Shown here: in pieces, positions 37,501 through 47,478 of the stretch
How the letters are laid out: the number at the start of each line of letters is the position of its first letter
Position numbering within the stretch: position 1 is the first letter of the stretch
Assembly: GCA_023374025.1 (NCBI GenBank)
Contig: SIJG01000130.1
Location: forward strand, 159,921 to 223,920
Length of the DNA stretch: 64,000 nucleotides
DNA from: Heterodera schachtii
Lineage: Eukaryota > Nematoda > Chromadorea > Rhabditida > Heteroderidae
Direction of reading: 5' to 3'
Notes under the pieces: model-generated
The model's database searches: none
Told to the model about the DNA's origin: nothing
The model's input: the letters and a program-made list of their open reading frames with translations, nothing else
Translations under genes and position numbers: made by a program

Positions 37501-39147
37501 TCGTACTTGATTCCCTTTCTGAATCTGGTGAAGATAGTGAAATATTTTCAAAATTTAAAAGTGATGCGAAAAAATAATAAAAATATTTTTCTACAAAGAA
37601 ATACCATGAAATTCTGGTTTTAGGTCGTACTTGATTCCCTTTCTGAATCTGGTGAAGATAGTGAAATATTTTCAAAATTTAAAAGTGATGCGAAAAAATA
37701 ATAAAAATATTTTTCTACAAAGAAATACCATGAAATTCTGGTTTTAGGTCGTACTTGATTCCCTTTCTGAATCTGGTGAAGGTAGTGAAATATTTTCAAA
37801 ATTTAAAAGTGATGCGAAAAAATAATAAAAATATTTTTCTACAAAGAAATACCATGAAATTCTGGTTTTAGGTCGTACTTGATTCCCTTTCTGAATCTGG
37901 TGAAGATAGTGAAATATTTTCAAAATTTAAAAGTGATGCGAAAAAATAATAAAAATATTTTTCTACAAAGAAATACCATGAAATTCTGGTTTTAGGTCGT
38001 ACTTGATTCCCTTTCTGAATCTGGTGAAGATAGTGAAATATTTTCAAAATTTAAAAGTGATGCGAAAAAATAATAAAAATATTTTTCTACAAAGAAATAC
38101 CATGAAATTCTGGTTTTAGGTCGTACTTGATTCCCTTTCTGAATCTGGTGAAGATAGTGAAATATTTTCAAAATTTAAAAGTGATGCGAAAAAATAATAA
38201 AAATATTTTTCTACAAAGAAATACCATGAAATTCTGGTTTTAGGTCGTACTTGATTCCCTTTCTGAATCTGGTGAAGATAGTGAAATATTTTCAAAATTT
38301 AAAAGTGATGCGAAAAAATAATAAAAATATTTTTCTACAAAGAAATACCATGAAATTCTGGTTTTAGGTCGTACTTGATTCCCTTTCTGAATCTGGTGAA
38401 GATAGTGAAATATTTTCAAAATTTAAAAGTGATGCGAAAAAATAATAAAATATTTTTCTACAAAGAAATACCATGAAATTCTGGTTTTAGGTCGTACTTG
38501 ATTCCCTTTCTGAATCTGGTGAAGATAGTGAAATATTTTCAAAATTTAAAAGTGATGCGAAAAAATAATAAAAATATTTTTCTACAAAGAAATACCATGA
38601 AATTCTGGTTTTAGGTCGTACTTGATTCCCTTTCTGAATCTGGTGAAGATAGTGAAATATTTTCAAAATTTAAAAGTGATGCGAAAAAATAATAAAAATA
38701 TTTTTCTACAAAGAAATACCATGAAATTCTGGTTTTAGGTCGTACTTGATTCCCTTTCTGAATCTGGTGAAGGTAGTGAAATATTTTCAAAATTTAAAAG
38801 TGATGCGAAAAAATAATAAAATATTTTTCTACAAAGAAATACCATGAAATTCTGGTTTTAGGTCGTACTTGATTCCCTTTCTGAATCTGGTGAAGGTAGT
38901 GAAATATTTTCAAAATTTAAAAGTGATGCGAAAAAATAATAAAAATATTTTTCTACAAAGAAATACCATGAAATTCTGGTTTTAGGTCGTACTTGATTCC
39001 CTTTTTGAATCTGGTGAAGATAGTGAAATATTTTCAAAATTGAAAAGTGATGCAAAAAAATAATAAAAATATTTTTCTACAAAGAAATACCATGAAATTC
39101 TGGTTTTAGGTCGTACTTGATTCCCATTCTGAATCTGGTGAAGGTAA
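34592..39147. repeat. Satellite array 2: 124-bp unit, about 36.7 copies
   Basis: Head-to-tail tandem array. GAATCTGGTG recurs at 36,901, 37,025 and 37,149, giving 124 bp. Unit landmarks are AGTGATGCGAAAAAATAAT, ACCATGAAATTCTGG and TTTTAGGTCGTACTTGATT. Copies before about 36,900 are heterogeneous: CCTTTCTTAATCTGGTGAAAAAAG, CCATTCTGAATCTGGTGAAGG and ATTTGATTACGTTTCTG types intermix. Copies at 36,900-38,700 are almost identical (CCCTTTCTGAATC, GAAGATAG). The last units drift again. This is the pattern of recent homogenisation on one side. It shares no obvious box with satellite 1. Short minus-strand open frames within it are by-products. Confidence 0.98.
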
Positions 39148-39148
39148 T

Positions 39149-39427
39149 ATAATTTTCTATTAGCTATGGATGCTATATTGCTATATAGAATCCTACTGAT
39201 TTTCTAATGATGCAACCGGATATAACAGTGGTCATTATTTAGTGAAACATTGATTGATTATATGTTAATTAATAAAAAAATTGGCAATTTCCGTGGCTGC
39301 TACAGTTATTGTATATAATTTTCTATTAGCTATATATGCTATATTACTATATAGAATCTTACCGATTTTCTAATGATGCAACCGGATATAACACTGGCCA
39401 TTATTTAGTGAAGCATTGATTGATTAT
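39149..39427 (+). repeat. Two 113-bp direct repeats at the satellite 2 edge
   Basis: Copy 1 (39,149-39,261) and copy 2 (39,315-39,427) share ATAATTTTCTATTAGCTAT, GATTTTCTAATGATGCAACC and TTATTTAGTGAA(A/G)CATTGATTG, offset by 166 bp. A third partial copy of GGTCATTATTTAGTGAAA follows at 39,428. They sit immediately outside the array and are unrelated to the 124-bp unit. Confidence 0.85.
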
Positions 39428-39687
39428 GGTCATTATTTAGTGAAATATTGACTCTATTTAGAATGCATAATAAATGGCTCGCGTGGCAAATTGACTTGTG
39501 AAAGTAGAAATATTGGAATAAAAGGCAAAGCAAAACCTGAAAAAATCAAATATTTTATCTTATTTTTATTCAGATTCCAATAATTTTCTTTTTTAATAAA
39601 AATAAATTAAGCAAATATATTTTGATAAAATGACTTTTTTCTCCAACATTCCCAATCAAAAACCAATTCAATTTTCAATGCTTATGA

Positions 39688-40094
39688 TTTTATTTTCGTG
39701 AGTTTCTGGAGTTTGGACAGGATTTGCTTGTCCAGATGAAGCAGGGAAAATTTGATGATAATTTGACTAATGAAAAGCTTACAAAATTTTCTATTGCCAT
39801 TTTATGTAATGGAAATTTTGAAAGTCAAACAGAAAAAATCATCAAAAATTTCACGAAAAATTCTGTGAACAATTGAAAAATGGAGAAAACATGGAAAAAG
39901 CATCGGAAAATGTTAAGGAAATGATAACAAAAATTGAAATACCAAAACTAATTGTTGACAATAAGCTAATTACCGAAAAGATTGAAGAAATTTCATTTCT
40001 TAATGAAGAAAATAAAGAGAATTTGAAAAATTTTGTGAAACTTTCAAATTTGGGATTGATGGAATTTGAGCAATCAATCAAATTATTCCAGTAA
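39688..40094 (+). pseudogene. Charged helical protein fragment, frameshifted
   Basis: A frame open from 39,688 reads ...EFGQDLLVQMKQGKFDDN..., continues to about 39,845 and then shifts by one base near AAAAATTTC. It proceeds as ...EKFCEQLKNGENMEK... to a stop at 40,092. It is rich in Lys/Glu/Asn with amphipathic helical spacing, resembling the coiled-coil fragments at 44,447-46,288. No ATG fits as a start, so it is probably an internal or last exon. The shift lies in an A/T run, so a consensus error is possible. I do not recognise the family. Confidence 0.5.
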
Positions 40095-40237
40095 AATAAT
40101 TGTGAAGAAAAATTATGCATTTTCAAAACGTTTAGAATATTATTTTATTTAATTGCTGAAATTATTTGATAATTTAAGCAACAATTCCTCCATTCTACCA
40201 ACACTCAAAACCCATCAAAAACAGAAGGAAAAAGCGC

Positions 40238-40438
40238 ATGGATAATAATAATAATAATAATGACCAACGCAATCCCCTTATCAATCGCAAAACCAATTCA
40301 AAGGGTCGTTTAATGTGTGATGGTTTTTATATCGTTGCACATTTCGCGCTGAGTTATTGTTTCCCTTATTCACACCAAGCTTCTTGTTGTTGTTGTTTAT
40401 TCATTATGTTCTTTTTGTGCTCATGGAAACTCTATTGA
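40238..40438 (+). CDS. Small open frame, Asn-rich start and hydrophobic C-terminus
   Basis: A 66-codon frame beginning with a real ATG. The first residues are MDNNNNNN, from an AAT microsatellite. A basic stretch follows (residues 10-24), then a Cys/Phe/Leu-rich segment (about residues 32-62, with CCCC) long enough to span a membrane. It could be a small membrane protein or the first exon of a longer gene (a possible donor AAG|GTCGTT lies near 40,302). Neighbours are broken exons on the same strand. No family recognised. Confidence 0.35.
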   Translation: MDNNNNNNDQRNPLINRKTNSKGRLMCDGFYIVAHFALSYCFPYSHQASCCCCLFIMFFLCSWKLY

Positions 40439-40732
40439 AATATTGTACCAACTCTGTAATGACTCACTAAATGGCATATTCATGGGCTAATGGGAGGGGA
40501 ATGAGGACGCATAAGCCTGGGGTAGGAAATCCATGAAAGTATAGGAGGGGGAAGTGGGGGAGATACTCGCACTCCAAGGGGGTAAATTTATTTCTTAAAT
40601 AAGTGAAAATGTCTTAAATCTATTTTTTCGTGCGGATTTTCTCTGAAAGTACCTGAAAAGCATAAATTGTGGCCCTTCAGGGGGGGGGGGAGACTAGGCT
40701 ATGGGAGAAATTTGGGTTGTTGACAATTCTTA
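40439..40732. other. Intergenic, G-rich tracts
   Basis: No gene. Contains G-rich stretches (40,490-40,570) and an 11-base G-run (40,681-40,691). Confidence 0.5.
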
Positions 40733-40796
40733 TTAGAGTTGATTGGGGTATGGACCCGTACCAATTTTCTTAAAATTACCAGTCCTTACCAACTCT
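40733..40796. mobile_element. Tiny MITE with 8-bp target duplication
   Basis: The perfect repeat AATTCTTA (40,725-40,732 and 40,797-40,804) flanks a 64-bp segment with AGAGTTG and CAACTCT at its ends. It also contains an inner GGTAC-type dyad. The 8-bp duplication suggests a hAT-type miniature element. Confidence 0.55.
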
Positions 40797-41118
40797 AATT
40801 CTTACAATGGGCAATTGATATAAAAATGTAAAAAACAAAAACATAAAAAATTAAAAACACTAATTTTTGGGTTAAAAAAAATAAAAAATACTAAAATTTA
40901 TGGGTACTTTTGGCATTTTCGTTTTGGTTTTATCGTCTAAAATTCATTAATAATTTGTTATTAAATATTTTATATTAATTCTGAGAAACTTATTTGATAA
41001 TTATTTGTTCTCGAATCTGTCACCATTTTATGCTTTTATTTCAAATGGCACTTTAAAATGATTGTTTCTTACTTTTTATATTCATTTTCCATTTTATTTA
41101 TTATTTCTAAAGGAATGA

Positions 41119-41475
41119 TTCAAATCAAATTTATGCCTAAATACTTTTTGGGGAGAAGTAGAAGGAGGAGGAGAAAATATTGAAGGAAGAAAAGTAGAAA
41201 AAGAAGACGCAAAAAGAAGAGAAGGGAAAGAAAAAGGAGACAAAAAGGAAGACGAAGAAGAAAGAAAAGCAGAAGAAAAAGAAGAGAGTGGGGGAGCAGT
41301 TGAAGAAAAAGGAGGAAGAGAAGAACAAGGAGAAGAGAGTGGGGGAGCAGTTGGAGAAAAAGGAGGCGAAAAGATAGGAGGAATAGAAGAAAAAGAAAAA
41401 GAGAGGGAAGGAGCAGCTGAAGAAAAAGGAAGAATAGAAGAAAAAGGAGAAGAGAGGGGAAGAGCAATTGGATAA
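41119..41475 (+). CDS. Glu/Lys/Gly-rich repeat protein fragment
   Basis: A 118-codon frame open on the plus strand. It is built of EEK, KEK and EEKGG words and four imperfect repeats of the form EESGGAVEEKGG / EREGAAEEKGR. No ATG in frame, so it is an internal exon if real. The purine-rich strand produces long hydrophobic shadow frames on the minus strand, which I discount. It is followed by more AAG/GAA-rich sequence in other frames to about 41,560, suggesting lost frame. Similar composition to exon 2 of the 44,447 gene, so perhaps the same family. A non-coding GA-rich low-complexity tract is the alternative. Confidence 0.4.
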   Translation, partial: FKSNLCLNTFWGEVEGGGENIEGRKVEKEDAKRREGKEKGDKKEDEEERKAEEKEESGGAVEEKGGREEQGEESGGAVGEKGGEKIGGIEEKEKEREGAAEEKGRIEEKGEERGRAIG

Positions 41476-41702
41476 AAAGATCGAGAAATAAATAAAAAAG
41501 AAGACAAAAAAGGAAGAAAAGAAGGAGCAGAAAACGAAATATGCGTTGATTCGGATGGTAAAATGACTTTTTTAATTTACTCATTAGTTACAATTTTTGC
41601 TAACACCCAATACGCAATAATTTATGTGCCAAAAAACTTTCAAACTTAACATTGCATTCATTAGCTAAAATTGTTTTGTTTAATTTACTCTAATTATTAA
41701 AG

Positions 41703-41953
41703 AGGAGACGGACCTGATCAGCTGCTACCAACATTTGATGTTGGCTGATCGGACAATTTCAAGCCATGATAAAACATTTTTGGGGGTGAATGCGCTGTAT
41801 TACCAACTTAAATCACTGATAAACCAAATCTTATCAATCATAAAGCAAATAAAAAAGGGTGCGGCAATTGAAATTGAAACAATGGCCCAAAAAACGCTTC
41901 TCTTGGGAAAACCCGAAAATTTTGACGAAAAAATTGTGAAATTTGTTATTTGA
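41703..41953 (+). CDS. Exon fragment, unknown family
   Basis: Frame open from 41,684, with a plausible acceptor ATTAAAG ending at 41,702. It reads DLISCYQHLMLADRT... then ...LYYQLKSLINQILSI... and stops at 41,951-41,953. Composition is ordinary for a protein (mixed, with helical hydrophobic spacing), unlike the surrounding AT-rich noise. No start codon and no clear donor before the stop. It probably belongs with the exons at 42,000-42,602 as one gene or relic. Confidence 0.45.
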
Positions 41954-41999
41954 AAAGTTTTTGGGCGTATGTCATTTAAAATCGCAATTTATACAATGA

Positions 42000-42602
42000 A
42001 AGCGAAAGTTGGAGAACATATTTAACAAATAACTTTGGTGAAAATGTAAGTATTTTAAATTAAATTTGAAATAACTAATTGGGACAATGCCAAACTTTTA
42101 GCTAAAAGTGCCATTCTCCACTGAAGAAGAACAAAAATGGGACAATTCCATTTGCGAAAATAGGGAAAAGGTTTTAAAAGTTTTTCAAGAATTTTTGAAG
42201 TCACCAACATTTGAAGCAACGCAGGAATTTGTACTGGATAATATATTGGAAAAGAACAGCAAATTTGTTCAATTTATACATTCTAATCTTGGCAAAATGC
42301 AAATTTTTAAAAAATATGGTAATTTTTTGAAGGAGTCGAGCGGTGTTTTAGAGCTAGGAAGATTAAATTTTTGTCGCAGTTTTTAAATTTTTCTGCAAAC
42401 CCTTTTAAGCACTTACAAATTAGTCCCATCAGCAGAGGGCGGAGCGGGGAATGATAGAATTTCTACAAATTTAAGAACGTTTTTTGACATTTATATTAAA
42501 CATACAGAGAGAAGATTGTCTATAGAACAGAGCCCGGAATCACAGATCATTGCAATATTTACTTATTGGTATAAGATTTTGAAAATTTGGATGATCAAAT
42601 AA
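42000..42602 (+). pseudogene. Two or three exons of an unknown protein with a canonical 56-base intron
   Basis: A frame reading ...LYNESESWRTYL... ends at a GTAAGT donor (42,046). The intron 42,046-42,101 ends in CTTTTAG. The downstream frame (42,102-42,602) reads LKVPFSTEEEQKWDN, then VLKVFQEFLKSPTFE, then after one in-frame TAA (42,384) continues in the same frame as ...STNLRTFFDIYIKHTE... to a TAA at 42,600. Retention of one frame across the stop suggests a recent nonsense change or an unrecognised short intron. The protein would be helical with many aromatic residues. No domain recognised. Confidence 0.55.
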
Positions 42603-43258
42603 CGAATAGCTTTATATTCGAAAGGCTTTTTCTTTTTTTAATGATATAAAATAAAATTTAATTTATTTTTTTTCTGAAATTGTGTATGTCCTCAAATGTC
42701 GGGGATGTCCGCGAATTCGGGTCCTCAAATGTCGAGTGCTCAAATGCCAATCCTCAAATGTCAATCATCAAATGTCACACCAATCGTGGGGAACTTAAAA
42801 GGCAATGGGGAGTCAGCCAGAGAGTTCAGTCGGAGTCAGTCGGGAAGCGTTTGAGAGACATGGCCAATCGATCCCCATCTGGTATACATCCCAAGGCAAA
42901 TCCATTATCATCCCTTCCCTTCGAAGTCATGAGGGCCAAATTACGGACGCGTAAGAGGGTTCCCTGGTACTAAATTCTCATGTTAGCACTGGGTAGTGGG
43001 ACCTCGCAGCTTTATTATAGGATTTCATTTGTGCCATGATATTGGGCATCACCGGATTGACCTTGAAAACTCCGCTATCGTTGGAAAATTTAAAACTCAA
43101 TCCTGTACAGAAACTTGAAATTTCTTTTTCCCATACACTAAAATTTTTAGTCCTTTTGAAATTCCCCGTAAAAATTCCCATATAAAATGGCATGGTATTT
43201 AAATATTTTTTTCTCCATTTTAGTTTTCTTCGTCAAAAACTGACTCGTTGATCATTAT
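42603..43258. other. Non-exonic stretch with CTCAAATGTC repeats
   Basis: CTCAAATGTC or near copies occur five times at 42,689-42,776. A 97-codon plus-strand open frame (42,680-42,973) across it lacks an ATG start and looks incidental. The region may be a transposon remnant or intron between the exons at 42,602 and 43,264. Confidence 0.45.
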
Positions 43259-43263
43259 GTCAG

Positions 43264-43957
43264 CGTTTTGTTGAACGCCAACATTGTGCCTGATTCCGTT
43301 GATTGGATGCGCCGTGACATAAAGTCGGCTGATCTGATCGTTTGGGCCCAATGGTTCCAATCACACATTGAGAAGCAGCACAAGGGACAATCTCGGCATT
43401 CCTTAAACCGGGACTACGTTTGGTGCTAGGTCGTTTCGTAAAATCCGCCACCTTGGGCGTTTCGTAAAATCCGCCATTTTAGCGAATTTTTCGACAAAAC
43501 ACGGCATAACTTTGCTTGAAGGCACCCAAATTTTACATTCTTCGTACCTTTAGATAGCCAAGCTTTTTCTCTATAAGCCTGCAAAATTTCAAACAAAATT
43601 ATCTAATTTAAAATAAGTTATGTCAGAAACAGTACTTATTTTCATACAACTTTTTCTAAAGTTGACCAAATTTTTTAAAATTTTGCAGGCTTATAGAGAA
43701 AAAGCTTGGCTATCGAATGGTACAAAGAATGTAAAATTTGATTGCTTTTATGTAAAGTTATGCCATGTTTTGTTGAAAAATTCGCTAAAATGGCGGATTT
43801 TACGAAACGCCCAAGGTGGCGGATTTTACGAAACGACCTAGCACGCTACGTTTGGATGTATTTACGCATTGCTTATGATGTGTATGAAATTGGAACAGAG
43901 AAAAGCGAATTTGAACACACTCTTACCAAGACGGAAATAATGATGAGAAGTAATTAG
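43264..43957 (+). pseudogene. Exon split by a TIR transposon
   Basis: The left half (43,264-43,422, after a TCAG acceptor) reads ...IVPDSVDWMRRDIKSADLIV... and ...WAQWFQSHIEKQHKG.... The right half (43,846-43,957) reads YVWMYLRIAYDVYEI... to a TAG. The 9-base duplication CTACGTTTG at both junctions encodes the same Tyr-Val-Trp. Removing the insert plus one duplicate rejoins the frame exactly. The insertion is therefore recent enough for flanking sequence to stay open. It adds an early stop (TAG at 43,427) unless spliced out. The protein family is unknown; Trp/Arg/Asp content is typical of a soluble globular domain. Confidence 0.65.
43423..43845. mobile_element. Foldback TIR transposon (about 422 bp) inside an exon
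   Basis: Ends start GTGCTAGGTCGTTTCGTAAA and are inverted over at least 90 bases with few changes. Similarity resumes through CTTTTTCTCTATAAGCCTGC, so TIRs are close to 190 bp and nearly meet in the middle. Each TIR contains a tandem pair of CGTTTCGTAAAATCCGCCA. Flanking duplication CTACGTTTG (43,414-43,422 and 43,846-43,854). No coding capacity. Long TIRs with a 9-bp duplication fit a Mutator-like MITE. Confidence 0.9.
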
Positions 43958-44446
43958 TGGGGGATTCGATAGATAGGGATTTATGGAATGAATGAACTAA
44001 TGAGAAGTAATTAGAGGGGATTCGATTGATAGGAATTATAGAAGGAATGAAAGAAATGATGATAAGTATTGTTGATCGAGTTGGTCTCTGATCTGAGTTG
44101 TGAAATAGTGATTGATGAGGGGACCCAAAAATTTAGCATTGGAAAATCTCCTAATGTGTTTAATTTTCCGGGAGCCAATGTGAGGAGGGGTATATTTTAA
44201 TTGGTTTGCGTAAAAATTCTGTTGATTTGAGAAATTCTCCGAAACTTTGATTTTATGCAAAATTTCATACCAGACGGGTGTGGATTTCTAAAGCGATCCC
44301 TGACAAATTTGGTCGGCGAATTTCATCCCTATTCCGAGCAATTCTGAGCTGAAAATTTACTGGTGGAAAATTTTTGGCATAGTGACTAAGAAATTCAAAT
44401 TTTTTAGCTGACTAATACGGTCGAAATTAATTCGTCTTTTTATTAA
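43958..44446. other. Intergenic with a short tandem duplication
   Basis: TGAGAAGTAATTAG followed by GGGGATTCGAT occurs twice (about 43,944 and 44,003), a roughly 58-bp tandem duplication beginning in the last codons of the preceding exon. The rest shows no exon. The minus-strand open frame at 44,036-44,260 looks incidental. Confidence 0.5.
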
Positions 44447-46288
44447 ATGACTAAATTAACAACAGAAATCACCGAATTACTCATTTCTGTTGGAGAATGT
44501 CGAGGTTCGTTGATGAGTAAATTGCGCGAAAAATGGGATGAAATAATTACGGAAGTTTTTGCTGTGAGCAATTTGGAATTGGAAGAATCGGTGGAACAAG
44601 AAATGGACATAACGAAATTTATACAACAGCTTCATCACATTATGATCAGAGAACTTTGGCAAAATATTCATAAATCCGATGCAATGGTTCAGAGAAAATT
44701 TGAAAATATAATAAAAGGTAAACAAAAACTGGGCCAATTTACTATTTTCAAATTAAATTTATGTTAAAAGTGACAAAATTGCTTCGCTCCAAAGTGACAT
44801 TGAGCCAAATAGAATAGGATTTGTTGGCTTTTATAGAAAAAGCCAATTTTCAGGATTAAGCGAGAGTAAAAATTGTCGGCACAATTTGACCACTTTTTTG
44901 AACAAGGAACAGATGAGAGAAATTTTCCAATTTGTTGGCATTCCGTTGAAGGAAAAAGAATTTGAAGACACTGACCAAAAAATAACATTTCCATCGAACG
45001 ATCAAACGGAAAAGGGCAAAGATCAGCAAAAGAAAAAGCTAAGGAAAAGCTGGCGGAAGAAAAATGTACAAAAATTGGGAATGATAGATGAAAATGAAAG
45101 TGAAAAAGGTGAGGAGAAAACGGAAAGTAAAAGTGAAGAAAAAGGAAAGAGTGAAAAAGAAAGTAACGAAAAATGGACGAAAAAAGAGACAAAAAAAGAA
45201 AAAATGGAGGAAAAGGAAAAAGAAAATGAAAGAAGAGAAAAAGAAACTAGAAAATGGAAGAATAATGAGGAAGAAAATGCAGAAAAAACGGAGGAAACGA
45301 AAAGAAAATTTATAAAAAGAAAGAAAGAAATTGAAAAAAGTGAGGAAAAAGGACAGAATGAAAAAGAAAGTGATGAAAAATGGACAAAAATGAGAAAGAA
45401 AAAGAGGAAAAGGAAGAAAAAGAAAAAATGGAGGAAAAGGAAAGAGAATTAATAAAAAGAAAGAAGAAACTGAAAAAAGTGAGGAGAACTTGGAAAATAT
45501 AAGTGAGGAAAAGAAAAACGTGGAGAAAAAAGAATTATCAAAAATAGAAAAAAGTGAGGAAAAAAGAAAAAAGTGACGAAAAAGAAAAAGTGGAAAAAGA
45601 AAGCTTAAATTTGCGAATTGAAAATGAAAAAATCGAAACACTTGCAAATAAAATTGCTCAAAACAAAAGGTTTATTCATTGGGCTTTAATTGAAATTAAA
45701 TTAATTTAAATTTTAATAATTAAGAATTTGTTGATGAAAGTTTCATTTTTGGAATGTATCAAAAATATTTTATGGGAACGGAAAAAGCCCAAAATGCAAT
45801 CATTTGGGTTGACATAATGGCAATTGCCAACGAAATAAAAGAAAAATTAAAAGTAATTGAGGAAATTGGAAAATTGAATTTTGTAAATTATGATTTTATG
45901 GATGGAAAATTATTGGAAATTTAAAAGAAAATGGCAAAAAATAAAAGAAAATGAAAATTATGAAAAATTAAAACGAAAAATGCTTAAATTTTTAAATGAA
46001 ATTTTAATTCATTCCGAAATGAGAGGACACTTTATTCATAATTGTGAAGAAAATTCAAAAGAAAATGAAAACCAAAAATTATTGGGCAGAATTCATCAAA
46101 AAAATTTGGCAAATGCCATAAAAATGGACGAATTTAAACAAAAATGGCACGGAATGGCCAGCGGAGATAAGGAAGAAAAATTAATTCATTTATTCAAAAA
46201 TAATATTTTTATTATCTCAAAATTGGAAAAATTTGCAATTAATGCGCAAAAAATGATGGCACAGATTGAAATTGGTGAGATAAAGTAG
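44447..46288 (+). pseudogene. Multi-exon coiled-coil, Glu/Lys-rich protein gene with frameshifts
   Basis: Exon 1 (44,447-44,717) starts at ATG: MTKLTTEITELLISV..., 90 codons of helical, heptad-like sequence. Donor AAAG|GTAAAC and acceptor CAATTTTCAG (44,853) give a 136-base intron joined in frame. Exon 2 (from 44,854) runs ...NLTTFLNKEQMREIF... into a Glu/Lys/Ser block (repeats like SEEKGKSEKESNEKW) to a stop at 45,450. Frame is then lost and regained in A-runs to 45,668. A 55-base intron (45,669-45,723) leads to ...FVDESFIFGMYQKYF.... One more shift near 45,921 precedes ...KMLKFLNEILIHSEMRG..., ending at a GTGAG donor near 46,275. All breaks are in A or T runs, so consensus error or recent decay are both possible. 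Function unknown. Confidence 0.6.
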
Positions 46289-46704
46289 AAATATTAAACT
46301 AAATTATTAAAAGAATTTAAATTAAATTATTATGTGGGTTATCTTTTATCAGAGCATGGGAAAGTAAAATTTTTTATCCTTTTGGCATAATTAGAGCTTG
46401 GCCTAGACCTGGATAAAATTTTCCTAAGTTTTTTCTCCAGAGGAAATCCAGGCCCATGTCAAACCTGGTTAAACATGGAATACAAGTCCAGGCTTTTTTA
46501 TCAAAATGCTGAGTTCTCACTAAGCAATTCTTTTTTTTGTATGAGGGCCTGTGTTCATTTTAATTTTTAAATTTTCTTTGGAATTTTTAATTAATTTTAT
46601 TAAGAAAATTGTTGAAAATTTCATAAATATTCAACATTTCCCCCCTTCGTTATTGAATAAAATTTTTTATTTTTACAACGCTTGGAGTCCCCAATTCCCC
46701 GAAT
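46289..46704. other. Intergenic with CCTGG-bearing inverted words
   Basis: No exon. Around 46,395-46,500 GCCTAGACCTGG, TCCAGAGGAAATCCAGG and AAACCTGG form imperfect inverted pairs, probably an old element. The remainder is AT-rich. Confidence 0.45.
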
Positions 46705-46820
46705 TAGTGTCGGGTAGTCGGGGGGCAAAAAGTCGGGGGCCGGGGACCTCGGGGAGCGACATGTCGGGGGTCGGGGCGGGGAATAGACCAAAAATGTCGG
46801 GGATCGGGGTCGGGGCTTAA
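46705..46820. repeat. G-rich GTCGGGG repeat tract
   Basis: Reiterated GTCGGGG, GGGGTCGGGGCGGGG and GGATCGGGGTCGGGG words give many closely spaced G-runs, able to form G-quadruplexes. It resembles the GC-rich subterminal blocks of the TIR elements in this window and may be a solo end of one. Confidence 0.6.
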
Positions 46821-46904
46821 CCCTACTTTAAAGGCATGCGTAAACAGAAGGGCAAAATTTTTATTGCTAAGAATTTCTACAGAAACATTTTTTTAAATTG
46901 CATT

Positions 46905-47081
46905 TTGGGTTCAAACCAGTTTTAAGGGCTTTTCGAGGGTGCTCTGATTATGGGTCATAATTCGGGTTTGTCCAATGCCGAACCCCGGACCTGAATTCGA
47001 ACAAAAAGTTGAAATTTTTTCCAAGGATGCATTTTTCTGGGGTAAAAGATTCATAATCAGCATCCTCGAAAACCCTTGGAA
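46905..47081. mobile_element. Short TIR element flanked by TTTAAATTGCATT
   Basis: The 13-base direct repeat TTTAAATTGCATT lies at 46,892-46,904 and 47,082-47,094. The interior has an inverted pair AAGGGCTTTTCGAGGGTGCT / ATCCTCGAAAACCCTT. It shares the CCGAACCC...AATTCGAACAA core with 50,145-50,225, 56,595-56,680 and 60,690-60,780, so it belongs to that family. The TIRs are unequal, suggesting a deletion. Confidence 0.6.
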
Positions 47082-47265
47082 TTTAAATTGCATTAGTCAT
47101 TAAAATTCAATTTTTTACGTTTCCTCAATTTTCTCTGTTTTTTTTCTTTCATCAGAAGCATAAAATTTAAAGAAGACACATAAAAGAAATGTATTCTATT
47201 GAAAAGCTAAATTTCACTTATTTGCACAACTTTCCATTCACAAAACAAATTGTTCATTAAACGAA

Positions 47266-47478
47266 TTATGGCAAATCATTTATTTGAGAAAATGGCGAGT
47301 CAATTAATAAACTAAATTTGGTATAAAAAGCACTTAGTTTTTCTCCAAAATGTATTTCTGCGCCTAATTGCTTCATTTGTTCTACCAATGCAACAACTTC
47401 AGCCTTTTCCTCCAATGCTATTTTTGTCCATTTTTCGAGCATTGCTTCCAATTCTTTGTCAAATATTTGTCTTAGCAA
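47266..47478 (-). CDS. Coiled-coil exon fragment, minus strand
   Basis: Reads LRQIFDKELEAMLEKWTK, then ALEEKAEVVALVEQMKQLG, then ...SAFYTKFSLLIDS... to a stop at 47,266. Strong amphipathic helix. No ATG; the upstream TTTGCTAAG looks like a splice acceptor, making this a last exon of about 67 codons. It lies downstream of the MATH-like remnant on the same strand and may have been its C-terminal part. Composition and open length make it one of the more credible exons here. Confidence 0.5.
   Translation of the reverse strand: MLRQIFDKELEAMLEKWTKIALEEKAEVVALVEQMKQLGAEIHFGEKLSAFYTKFSLLIDSPFSQINDLP

Noticed and set aside
35857..39055. Minus-strand open frames inside satellite 2
   Set aside because: They appear only where single-base indels realign the 124-bp unit; no start or independent sequence.
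41094..41584. Long Phe/Leu/Ser-rich minus-strand frames (up to 154 codons)
   Set aside because: Shadows of a purine-rich plus strand that reads as a Glu/Lys/Gly repeat protein.
42689..42776. Telomere-like repeat (CTCAAATGTC)
   Set aside because: Spacing is irregular, copies are few and the location is internal; it does not resemble a nematode telomere repeat.
45039..45647. 202-codon Phe-rich minus-strand frame
   Set aside because: Shadow of the Glu/Lys-rich exon on the plus strand.
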